Positions 44,925 to 52,913 of a DNA stretch of 64,000 nt are shown piece after piece; position 1 is the first letter of the stretch; each line of letters starts with the position of its first letter. The position numbers were made by a program, and so were the translations under genes. The stretch is from Marinoscillum sp965229915 (GTDB taxonomy: Bacteria; Bacteroidota; Bacteroidia; Cytophagales; Cyclobacteriaceae). Where the stretch lies: contig NZ_CBDDJZ010000001.1 of the NCBI RefSeq assembly GCF_965229915.1, forward strand, positions 2,542,001-2,606,000. The letters are read 5' to 3'. Under the pieces are notes generated by a model. The model saw only the letters and a program-made list of their open reading frames with translations, ran no database searches and was not told the DNA's origin.

Positions 44925-46260
44925 AGTCCAGAATCCAGTCTTTCGTTCTCCAGTCATTCTTCACTTCTGTTAGATCTACCATGGGATCAATAAATCGTTT
45001 ATTCGGCTGCCCATTCAGCGTCACATACACATCGGCAGTGATCACGGGATCGGTCATTCCTTGTTGCTGAAATTCTTCTTCCAACATTTTGGCATACTGC
45101 ACCATCATATCCGGCTGAGTGGACATCATCTTCTCCTGCTGCGGCGTTAGATACTCATAGTTAGCAACCATCGTGCGCTTATCCGAACCTTTATTCTGAA
45201 CATAGAACGTGGCCTGCCCAGCCTTTTCCATGAGCATCACTCGCCAGGAAAACCGATAGCCTTGCTCGGTCCAGAATAAGTTGCCCGGATACATCAGATG
45301 CCTAAAGGGAAGTAGCAGTTGGATCACAATGAATATAGTGAATACCCATTTGACACCTAGTTTTAACTCTGACGTAACCACTGATCTCCGCTTCCAATGG
45401 AATACTCGTTTCAGTTTGTTCAATAGGCCTTCGTGGAATTCTGGACTGAAGAAAATGGTTGTTATCACGATCATGATGAATGGAAACATCCCAATTGGGA
45501 AAAGCCACCAGGTCATTAAATGAAATGCTATCACCAGCAGATAAGCGATCCCACGAGTCTTGTTCCAGGCTAAAAAGAATGGGATGGTGGTGTCATATAC
45601 CATTCCAAACCAGCTAAAGATGTATGCAGTCAGCTTGTACTGAAATACCCAACCGATTACAGGTTGATAAACATTGGCGGAGAGCCACATTTTCAACGGT
45701 TGTGCTTCCAATAGCCACGTCGCATTCATCTTGGCAATGCCTGCAAAGAAATAGAGTACTCCCATTTGGAACCGAAGGATGTTAAGGAATGCAATTGGCA
45801 CCTCCACTAGTGGTTTGGTCCAACCAAATTTGACATCCAGAGAAAAATCTCGATGCGCTGGCAACCAACACATGAGGAAAGCTATGAGGCTGACGAAGTA
45901 GTAATGGTTGAGGTAGTTGGTCTTGTCCAGCAGCTCCACATAGGTGAAGAGTACAAGAAAGGAGATGCTGCTCACCCGATAGGCCAGGCCTAGCACAATC
46001 AACAAAGAGCAGAGGACCATTCCTGCGAATACTCCATACATGCCTATCTCTGGTAATGGACGAATACTGTCGATAAAAGGAAAATAGAACTTAGGCGCAA
46101 CGTAAAGATCATGGATCCAGCCTTTAGCCCAAAAACGAATGGTGGATGCTAACATTAGCATCCCAAATAAAATCCGAAAGGTTACCAACGGAGCAATGGT
46201 AACCTTTCTGTGGATCAGTCGATCAAATAGTATGGTACTATAGGCGCTAGTCCCCGTCAT
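44917..46260 (-). CDS. HTTM / vitamin K-dependent gamma-carboxylase-like membrane protein
   Basis: A 447-residue polytopic protein. The N-terminal two thirds match the HTTM domain: FRILFGMLMLASTIRFWAKG, LLDKTNYLNHYYFVSLIAFL, LRFQMGVLYFFAGIAKMN and the WLF/MTWWLFPIGMFPFI helices. This domain is shared with vertebrate gamma-glutamyl carboxylase. Bacterial homologues are of unproven function, but in Bacteroidota they lie in iron operons with imelysin and TonB receptors, as here. It overlaps the imelysin gene by 14 bp upstream and the receptor by 8 bp downstream. Confidence 0.85.
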   Translation of the reverse strand: MTGTSAYSTILFDRLIHRKVTIAPLVTFRILFGMLMLASTIRFWAKGWIHDLYVAPKFYFPFIDSIRPLPEIGMYGVFAGMVLCSLLIVLGLAYRVSSISFLVLFTYVELLDKTNYLNHYYFVSLIAFLMCWLPAHRDFSLDVKFGWTKPLVEVPIAFLNILRFQMGVLYFFAGIAKMNATWLLEAQPLKMWLSANVYQPVIGWVFQYKLTAYIFSWFGMVYDTTIPFFLAWNKTRGIAYLLVIAFHLMTWWLFPIGMFPFIMIVITTIFFSPEFHEGLLNKLKRVFHWKRRSVVTSELKLGVKWVFTIFIVIQLLLPFRHLMYPGNLFWTEQGYRFSWRVMLMEKAGQATFYVQNKGSDKRTMVANYEYLTPQQEKMMSTQPDMMVQYAKMLEEEFQQQGMTDPVITADVYVTLNGQPNKRFIDPMVDLTEVKNDWRTKDWILDYE

Positions 46261-47335
46261 TGTCCTGATAGGTGATAACCACTCCCATACTGGATGCCAT
46301 GTCCGTTTTGAACATCACAATGAGCCGTTGCATTTCGGCAAATACCTGAAGCACCGGACCTATGTCATTGGTGATTTGGTCTGTGAGTGGGTCATTGAGT
46401 GAGACACCCTGAATCACCTGGAACTGTGAATCAATCTTTTCCGAAAGATCTTCATTGGATGTGGTCGTTGCTTCGATGGCTTTCAAGTACTCTTCTATAC
46501 CTACATCATCACCTCCTTTGTACAGCTGATAATAAGCATCCATATTAGCCTCGAACAACTCCACGGAATAGCCTGCATAATAAGCCTCTGTGGCTGTTAA
46601 GATTGGTTCTCCGAGCGAACGTACACCAGCGGGGATGCCAATTTTGCCATCTCTCGTATTTCGCTCAAAATTCAGATTCATGGCGTTCACCAACTTCCCA
46701 ACAGAACTGCCCACATTTACTCCATAGGAATCCTCACTTGTAAATGTGCCAATGTAGTTGCCACCCTCGGCAGTCCAGGCAGTATAAACAGCACTGGCAG
46801 CAGCTGCTATCTGACTGGATACGGCTTTTACATACTCAAGCTGCTGTGAGGTGAATGCACTGACCAGTTCTTCATCGGTCATCTCTGACGAATATATAAA
46901 ATATCCCAATGTTTGAAATCCTCTCGCGTCGGCATTGCTGAGTGTGCTGAGGTCGTAAGTTCCTTCTTTCAGATTTCTTTCGATCTGGTTGAGGTCTATC
47001 GGGTAAATATTCAGCACACCAGAAAGTGCGTAGGTTTCCGCAGGACCAAACTGATAAGGACTGCAATATTGCCACGCTAGACGCGCTTCCTTCAAGTTAG
47101 TTCTGGCTGAGGCGAGATTGACTACTGAAGGGTCAGCAGCCAAAGCCTGAATGCTTGTATTTAGTGCTTCTGCCGTCTCCTTAAGGTTTTGGTAAGCAGG
47201 TAAAATGAGGTTATTCCCAAGGTTTTCCAACATCGGTCCCTGATCGAAATCATTTATCTTGCCAAGTAGGTCTCCATCAGAAGAACATGAACTAATCATC
47301 ACTGGGAGGAAGAGTAGAGTGAATAGCTTTCTCAT
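46247..47335 (-). CDS. Imelysin-like (M75/IrpA) lipoprotein with degenerate GxHxxE
   Basis: A 362-residue imelysin-family protein. Lipobox ISSC (Cys17) predicts a lipoprotein. Helical repeats typical of IrpA/EfeO-like proteins are visible: LEAARLAWQYC-like region with FGPAETYALSG, then IYPIDLNQIERNL. The motif that is usually GFHAIE reads RGFQTLGYFIY, so the metal-binding His and Glu of GxHxxE are replaced by Gln and Gly. Family members bind iron or haem at the cell surface or in the periplasm; this one may keep the fold with altered binding. It lies 38 bp after DUF4856 in the operon. Confidence 0.8.
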   Translation of the reverse strand: MRKLFTLLFLPVMISSCSSDGDLLGKINDFDQGPMLENLGNNLILPAYQNLKETAEALNTSIQALAADPSVVNLASARTNLKEARLAWQYCSPYQFGPAETYALSGVLNIYPIDLNQIERNLKEGTYDLSTLSNADARGFQTLGYFIYSSEMTDEELVSAFTSQQLEYVKAVSSQIAAAASAVYTAWTAEGGNYIGTFTSEDSYGVNVGSSVGKLVNAMNLNFERNTRDGKIGIPAGVRSLGEPILTATEAYYAGYSVELFEANMDAYYQLYKGGDDVGIEEYLKAIEATTTSNEDLSEKIDSQFQVIQGVSLNDPLTDQITNDIGPVLQVFAEMQRLIVMFKTDMASSMGVVITYQDNDGD

Positions 47336-47373
47336 TTTATCTGCTTAGGCCAATTATCGTTTTGAAAGAGTGT

Positions 47374-48495
47374 TTATAGGTCGTCGGCAAATTCGGCCAA
47401 TGAAGGGTACGATGTAACAAGGATCTCTTTTGCATTATTGAAGCTTTCAGCAGAAATTGTCCAAAAATCTCCATCCGTGCCAAAGCCACTGTTTAATACC
47501 TGATCCAGGTCCTCTGATGTAATCTGCCTGTTTGGACTATATTTCAGGGATAGTGCAAAACCATATCCCTCTGAAGCATGGTGAAACAGACTGCCAATTT
47601 CCCCATTACTGAGATCCGTAAGACCTTCGTTGATGTAGTGAATGGCCGTGGCAGCTGCAATCAGTTCAAACTGCTCATAAATGATTTCACGTTGCTCGTC
47701 TTTAATGTCATAGGCTTTGTTGACAATGGCAGTTCGTCCCTTGAGAAAGGCATCCTTGAGTATAGCCGCACTGCCTAGGTAGGCTTCCCGACCATACGTA
47801 TAGTTGCCCCAAAAACGGTTTTCACCATCTTCGTCAAACTCCACATTGACACCCCAGTAGCCAAAGGCTTCATCCCAATGATGTTCCATCGCCGTATAGT
47901 TTGCCCCATCGGAAAGCTCAGTGTTCTCCACATCATTACCAATTTTGGCATCTGTTAGGTATTCATTGTAAATCTGGTTTAAGAAAGTGGCTCCCATCAG
48001 ACCTTTCTCCATCAGCTGCGTGTATTCCCAGCCTTTCTCATCTACGAGGATAAATCTGTCTGAACTTCGAGCAATCAAACCAGCCTGGCCTTGGGTAGCT
48101 GGTTCTACTGACATGCTCGCCGCAGCAGCAGATGACAAGATATCCTTGAAAAAAGTGACGTCAGCCAGGAAAGTTTTATTCTCCACTTGTTTGCCGCTTT
48201 CATTTAGCTCCGTGCTAGCGAAAGGGTCATTCTGATTGGCAAACATATCTAATAGAGTGGCTTCTGAAAGTTCGGCTCCATCATTGGCGGTACCAATGTA
48301 AGCCTTCAGCTCAGCTAACATATCTAGTCTGGCAGTCTGTCCTGAAAAGCTGACTGTAGACTCGCCGTTTCGGGTAAATTCATAGGTTGCTGGTACTTCC
48401 ATTACTACCTCCGGATCTTCCGCATCATTGCATGCACTCAATAGAGCGGCCACCAGAAGTACTACATATTGTTTGATCCCTTTGATCTGATTCAT
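47374..48495 (-). CDS. DUF4856 lipoprotein, first gene of imelysin operon
   Basis: A 373-residue lipoprotein (lipobox LSAC, Cys22). The opening YEFTRNGESTVSFSGQTARL and the LSEATLLDMFANQNDPFAST segment are the DUF4856 pattern. The family is found in Bacteroidota iron operons beside imelysin; molecular role unknown. The central HHWDEAFGYWG and His/Glu-rich helical segments could bind metal. It is preceded by a palindrome at 48510-48526 and a special promoter, so it is probably iron-repressed. Confidence 0.82.
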   Translation of the reverse strand: MNQIKGIKQYVVLLVAALLSACNDAEDPEVVMEVPATYEFTRNGESTVSFSGQTARLDMLAELKAYIGTANDGAELSEATLLDMFANQNDPFASTELNESGKQVENKTFLADVTFFKDILSSAAAASMSVEPATQGQAGLIARSSDRFILVDEKGWEYTQLMEKGLMGATFLNQIYNEYLTDAKIGNDVENTELSDGANYTAMEHHWDEAFGYWGVNVEFDEDGENRFWGNYTYGREAYLGSAAILKDAFLKGRTAIVNKAYDIKDEQREIIYEQFELIAAATAIHYINEGLTDLSNGEIGSLFHHASEGYGFALSLKYSPNRQITSEDLDQVLNSGFGTDGDFWTISAESFNNAKEILVTSYPSLAEFADDL

Positions 48496-48509
48496 TGCTA
48501 GTTTGCTTA

Positions 48510-48604
48510 TTTAAATTAATTCTAAATAAGCGCAAAGTTGATTCAACGAAGGAGACTTGACAATCGCTATCGATAGGCAATTAGCAATTCACTAGTAGTA
48601 GTGA
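48510..48604 (-). promoter_or_regulatory. Iron-locus promoter P1 with metalloregulator box and upstream inverted repeat
   Basis: Read on the minus strand: inverted repeat TCACTACTACTAGTGA (48604-48589), GCGATTG ending in the -33 TTG at 48563-48561, 23 bp, the -7 CTTTG (48537-48533), then the palindrome at 48526-48510 that matches TTTAGAATNATTCTAAA in 14 of 16 positions and overlaps the predicted start of transcription. Drives DUF4856, imelysin, HTTM and the receptor. Confidence 0.65.
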
Positions 48605-48674
48605 CTAGTGACTAATAGTAGTAATGAATCACGAGGCAATGAGCCGCTTACTAGTTTTAGTCCCTGATAGTGAT

Positions 48675-50231
48675 TTAGTAATCAGGTGCTTTCATAATTG
48701 CCCCAATAAAAAGTGTAATGACGGAAGTTATGCTCCAAAAGACATCCACCACAAAGATCTGAATGCGTCCGTCTTGCCAAGTTTCCCACATCCAATTACC
48801 AGTGACCAACCCATTGACTATGGGCACCATAAAACCCAGTAAAGCACCAGAGATCAAGCAAAACCTGGTGGTGAAAAAATGGTCGCGCCTAATGCCAAGC
48901 ATTAGCGATACCACCAACCAAGTAATGAAGAAGAATTTATAGATCATCAGGTGTGGCATTGGGTTCGTAGCATCTTTGAAGATTTTAATAAACGAAAAGC
49001 TTAGCGCAATAACGGGATACATGGAGAGAGAAACCGCCATGAAGATACTGGCCACCCAGAGGTTTGCCCGTCGTTTCCACTGAGCATTGCTGCGTTTGTC
49101 CCGAGCTTCTACCCAGATCAATACTCCAGATAAAATCACGAAACAGGAAATGATACCAAATGTAAAGAAGATGATTCTCAAGCCATGGCCACCAAAATCA
49201 CCAAAGTGCAACCGATGAATGGTTTGATCGGCACCTACTACATAGCTGAGATTATCCTCTTCAGTGATACGGATCAGGTCGCCAGAAGCATCGAATATTG
49301 CTCGGCCTAGTCCAGCAAAAGCGTGGTCTGGATTTGGTCTGGCTTCTACGATGACACGCATGCTTGCATCGCCATAGTTCTGAACGACCACTCGGCTTAG
49401 GTTGCTGTGAGTCCAATATGAAGATGCTTCCTCGATCAGCATATTCAAAGAAAGATTTCCAGATATCGGTAAGTTTTGGAACCGTTGAGGTGCTGGCTGT
49501 TCCATGAGTTCTCGATACATGTGCTCACGGTCATTTTTGTAAATAAGCGAACTGGCAGGCGCTAACATCACCGTAGTACCTATCATCAGCACTGCGCCAG
49601 TCACTGCAAATACGAATTGAAAGGGGAGTCCTATTAGCCCCAAAGCTGTATGTGCATCAGTCCAAACTGTCTTCAGCTTGGCCCAGGGACGAAACACATA
49701 AAAGTTGGAGATGATTTTTTTCCAATGAACGATCACTCCTGTGATGATCGCAAACAAAAAGAAAAACGCTACAAACCCAGACATCAGATAACCATAAGGA
49801 TAAGGTATCTGCGCAAAAAAATGAAGGCGGTAAATGAACTCTCCCAGAGTGTATGAGGAAAAATAATTGGTCTCCTCATAGGTGCTGCTATCTATGTAGG
49901 TAAACACACTCTTGAGTTGTACTTCAGTAGCAGCGGAATCCATCGATGGCTCCATTGATACCATGATGTTGCGCTCTTGATGTGGTTGGCGAATGTTGAT
50001 ATTTCTACCATAAAGACTCCCATGCCCGGCCTCTAGAGAATCGAGAATTTGATCATAATCCGTATTCATCTGTGTGCCAGGTGCCACCGTTTGATTTCGC
50101 TCCCAGGCGATAATGTCATCCCTAAAGAAACTGATCGAACCGGCAAAGAAAATGACGTACAGAGCCACACTGATAACCAGACCGCTTACTGTATGCGTGT
50201 GAAACAGTATGTTGTAAATGCGATTGCTCAT
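48675..50231 (-). CDS. PepSY-associated TM helix protein (iron-regulated membrane protein)
   Basis: About 518 residues from ATG 50231; the start overlaps the DUF3649-like stop by 4 bp (ATGA) and begins MSNRIYNILFHTHTVSGLVI, the typical PepSY_TM opening with HTHTVSG. Four or more membrane helices with long extracytoplasmic loops are visible (LYVIFFAGSISFF, GFVAFFFLFAIITGVIVHW, GLIGLPFQFVFAVTGAVLM, IIFFTFGIISCFVILSGVL). Proteins of this family are encoded with siderophore receptors and may reduce or release iron. It is the last gene of the DUF4374 operon. Confidence 0.85.
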   Translation of the reverse strand: MSNRIYNILFHTHTVSGLVISVALYVIFFAGSISFFRDDIIAWERNQTVAPGTQMNTDYDQILDSLEAGHGSLYGRNINIRQPHQERNIMVSMEPSMDSAATEVQLKSVFTYIDSSTYEETNYFSSYTLGEFIYRLHFFAQIPYPYGYLMSGFVAFFFLFAIITGVIVHWKKIISNFYVFRPWAKLKTVWTDAHTALGLIGLPFQFVFAVTGAVLMIGTTVMLAPASSLIYKNDREHMYRELMEQPAPQRFQNLPISGNLSLNMLIEEASSYWTHSNLSRVVVQNYGDASMRVIVEARPNPDHAFAGLGRAIFDASGDLIRITEEDNLSYVVGADQTIHRLHFGDFGGHGLRIIFFTFGIISCFVILSGVLIWVEARDKRSNAQWKRRANLWVASIFMAVSLSMYPVIALSFSFIKIFKDATNPMPHLMIYKFFFITWLVVSLMLGIRRDHFFTTRFCLISGALLGFMVPIVNGLVTGNWMWETWQDGRIQIFVVDVFWSITSVITLFIGAIMKAPDY

Positions 50232-50512
50232 GAGTGGAGGTAATAGAGTGTGGAAAATATTACTGTCAGGCAGAAGTACAGACCCCAGGCTATCCACCCA
50301 TTTTTGAAAAGAAAGGCACAGACCATGAGGCCGGCCCAAACAATAAAACCACCAAAAATGAGTGTGACCATGGTGCCTGCTTGATCTGTCCAGAGTGATA
50401 AAGCCATAAAAAAACTCACTGACACGAAGTAACCACCCAGAAAGCCGGCGGTTATTTTGACAAATCGCTGAACAGGTGAGCTGAAATATTTCTTGTTAGC
50501 GGGCATTAGCAA
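50228..50512 (-). CDS. DUF3649-like small membrane protein
   Basis: A 94-residue protein with three hydrophobic segments. The start of the first, RFVKITAGFLGGYFVSVSFF, with the GGY motif and a later AFLFKNGWIAW, fits the DUF3649 family found beside DUF3325 and PepSY proteins in siderophore-uptake operons. It overlaps the DUF3325-like gene by 17 bp and the PepSY gene by 4 bp. Role unknown. Confidence 0.65.
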   Translation of the reverse strand: MLMPANKKYFSSPVQRFVKITAGFLGGYFVSVSFFMALSLWTDQAGTMVTLIFGGFIVWAGLMVCAFLFKNGWIAWGLYFCLTVIFSTLYYLHS

Positions 50513-50834
50513 GCATTTCTAAAAGGAATGAAACGGTACACACCATACTCGCTGAACGGAGGGATATGTAGCCCATCGGGGCTAGCAGAATGACAAGACT
50601 GCCGACCGACGAGAGCAAAACCAAATAAGCAAACAGACCTGATCCCAATCCAAACACGAGCACAAAACCAACCAAACCGATCAGTAGGAAACCCAAACCA
50701 ATTACGTTTCCTACTCTAGCATCTGAGCGAACGAATTGCTCTAGTTTATTGGGTGGGGCGAGATCGGCTTTGGTGGATGTCTGATAGCAACCCCAAAATC
50801 CTAGAAAGGTCAGGTAAGTACTTAATGAGATCAT
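50496..50834 (-). CDS. DUF3325-like small membrane protein
   Basis: A 112-residue protein with three to four membrane helices (STYLTFLGFWGCY; VIGLGFLLIGLVGFVLVFGL; FAYLVLLSSVGSLVILLAPM). The order hydrophobic helix - short polar loop with RSDARVGNVIG - two helices is that of DUF3325 iron-uptake-associated proteins. It starts 1 bp after the DUF4198 stop. Assignment rests on pattern and position, not on a strict motif. Confidence 0.6.
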   Translation of the reverse strand: MISLSTYLTFLGFWGCYQTSTKADLAPPNKLEQFVRSDARVGNVIGLGFLLIGLVGFVLVFGLGSGLFAYLVLLSSVGSLVILLAPMGYISLRSASMVCTVSFLLEMLANAR

Positions 50835-50835
50835 C

Positions 50836-51573
50836 CTACAGAGCTATTGCATAAGTGGCGCAGTGCCAGATAAATTCATATTCTTCCCCTTTGTAGGTAC
50901 CGGGAACTTCCTCCTTTTTAGTGGTCTCTACAGTATAGGTGGTAGCCCATGGCAGTTTGAAGCCTACTTGTCCATTGGCATCTGTATGGAGCTTTTTACT
51001 CCAGAGATCGGAGACAAATACTGAAACTTCCTGGCCTTCTATAGGTTCACCTTTAAACAATACTTTTAAGACAACTTCGCCATCTTTCGCAGCTGTTTTT
51101 TCGGAAGCATTGACCACAACAAGTCCACTGCTGTTAGTAGCAGCCGAGCTCTCTACTTCTTTACCCACTACAACTTTAGCTGTAGAGTGATAGTGCGTTT
51201 TGAAAATTCCAAAATCATACTGCGTATAGTCGATTACATCTATCTCGTCATTGTTGAGCACGACGGTGTAGGTTCCAATCTCAGAAGGGATGAACTCCCC
51301 AACAAAGGCCTCTTTACCTGCGGTAGTCACTATCTCTACTTTATCTCCAGAAGGAGCTATGGCCCATAGTTGAAAGTTCTTCACTCCAGCGAAGTTTTCA
51401 CCTGCCGGATCTTCAATCACACCGTAGGTATATTCCCCGAAGTAAACGGTCACTTCGTGGGCTTTACCTACATCACCAGTCTCAGCGGTCTGCACCCACA
51501 GGTAGTGAGCTGAAGCAGGACCGAAGGTAAACGCAGCAGCTATTAGTAGCATACTTTTGATTAAGTTGATCAT
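50836..51573 (-). CDS. DUF4198 secreted protein
   Basis: About 245 residues from ATG 51573, signal peptide ending around GPASA, then HYLWVQTAETGDVGKAHEVT and VYFGEYTYGVIEDP, which is the DUF4198 pattern (a secreted family often near metal transport genes). A Cna-like second half (GEPIEGQEVSVFVSDLWSKK) with the C-terminal His-containing EYEFIWHCATYAIAL. Part of the TonB receptor-DUF4374-DUF4198 operon; may bind a metal or its ligand outside the cell. Confidence 0.8.
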   Translation of the reverse strand: MINLIKSMLLIAAAFTFGPASAHYLWVQTAETGDVGKAHEVTVYFGEYTYGVIEDPAGENFAGVKNFQLWAIAPSGDKVEIVTTAGKEAFVGEFIPSEIGTYTVVLNNDEIDVIDYTQYDFGIFKTHYHSTAKVVVGKEVESSAATNSSGLVVVNASEKTAAKDGEVVLKVLFKGEPIEGQEVSVFVSDLWSKKLHTDANGQVGFKLPWATTYTVETTKKEEVPGTYKGEEYEFIWHCATYAIAL

Positions 51574-51628
51574 GTCTGAATTGGCTAGAATGGGGGAGTG
51601 ACTCACTCACCCCATTGTAAAACATCGA

Positions 51629-52885
51629 TTAATTGTGCTTAAAAATTCCTTGTAGTTCTATACCATCAATCTGGGCGCCTCTTTCTGCAGTAGCCGTTTC
51701 AGGATCGATTAGATACACATAGGCCTCACCCGTTGAGTTTTGTCGGATAGACATGTAGACTTTGCCATCCTCTACCAGATATGGTGTTTGGTACTGACCT
51801 GCATGTACCGGAATGTCGTTCACGTCGGTGATGGTCTGAGCCTCCAGGTCAACAATCACCACTTTCAACACATCATAGTTGCCAAAGCCTGCCCACTGTA
51901 GATCGGCAGATATGTCTTCCGAAGCTTCAGACACTCGAGCCACTGCTTTGCCATTGCCCACGTACTTCGCATTGAGAATTTTGTATCCGTATTCTTCCTC
52001 CACATTGAAGAAATAATCGCTATCGAACTCAGTCTCTCCAGCATTGATTTTGAGAATTCCGGATGGTTTACTCACGTGTGTGAAGCCGGCAAAGAAAGAA
52101 GAAGAAGAGATGGTGTAGATGTCGCCACCTTCATCTACCACTAGCGAAGGCTGACCACCGTAGTAGCCGACCGGGCTGGTGCGGTCATCTTCGAAGGTTT
52201 TGATATATTCCAAATCAGGATACGAGTACACACTGACCAGAGCTTTATCCACATTGGGTGTAAGCCAAGACGTGCCGTGAAGCGGATAAAGAGAAACGTA
52301 AACTCTGTCACCTGCACGGTGAACACTGGTAGGCCACGCGTTTAGCTGAACCTCTGCATCAAGCGAATCCACATAGTAAAACGACTCATAGATTGGGTGG
52401 TTAACTGTGCGAGTAATGGAAACATCATTGGCATCCACCACCTGCAGTTGACAGTCAAAAGAACCGCCACCCCACGGAGCACCGATGGCTAGGAAGGTGT
52501 CATCATCCAGTTCACCCACTACATCGATTCGCTCAAAGACGAATTTTGAATTTAGGTACAATTCCCCTTCGTCTATACGATACCCAATACATTCGTTTAG
52601 CGTGTAACCGAGCGAAAAATAATTGTCTCCGTATGAAGCGTAGTACGACCAGCCTGCCTGCTCGATCCCCTGTCCATCAGAGGTAATTGTCCCAGACATC
52701 AAATCATCTGCTGTAACGATATAGTCCGCTGAGGCATCACCCTCCGTAGCTCTCAAACCCACCACATAGCCAGACCATCCTTCGGTACCTTCACCTGGTT
52801 CCGGATCGTCACTGTCACATGAGCTAAATACTGTTGTTGCTAGTAGGGCTATCAATGCCCAGATATTGAATTTGTTGGTTTTCAT
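51629..52885 (-). CDS. DUF4374 lipoprotein
   Basis: A 418-residue lipoprotein (lipobox FSSC, Cys22). The opening GWSGYVVGLRATEGDASADY and the later propeller-like blades (LQVVDANDVSITRTVNHPIY, YSYPDLEYIKTFEDDRTSPV) fit DUF4374, a predicted beta-propeller encoded beside siderophore receptors in Bacteroidota. It may bind the iron complex at the cell surface (inference). Directly downstream of the receptor gene. Confidence 0.82.
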   Translation of the reverse strand: MKTNKFNIWALIALLATTVFSSCDSDDPEPGEGTEGWSGYVVGLRATEGDASADYIVTADDLMSGTITSDGQGIEQAGWSYYASYGDNYFSLGYTLNECIGYRIDEGELYLNSKFVFERIDVVGELDDDTFLAIGAPWGGGSFDCQLQVVDANDVSITRTVNHPIYESFYYVDSLDAEVQLNAWPTSVHRAGDRVYVSLYPLHGTSWLTPNVDKALVSVYSYPDLEYIKTFEDDRTSPVGYYGGQPSLVVDEGGDIYTISSSSFFAGFTHVSKPSGILKINAGETEFDSDYFFNVEEEYGYKILNAKYVGNGKAVARVSEASEDISADLQWAGFGNYDVLKVVIVDLEAQTITDVNDIPVHAGQYQTPYLVEDGKVYMSIRQNSTGEAYVYLIDPETATAERGAQIDGIELQGIFKHN

Positions 52886-52913
52886 TAATCGTATTATTTA
52901 AAATTTCTAAAAG

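Noticed and set aside
52897..52911. Possible further iron box TTTAAAATTTCTAAA
   Set aside because: Lacks the 7-1-7 spacing, lies between receptor stop and DUF4374 start within an operon, and has no promoter next to it.
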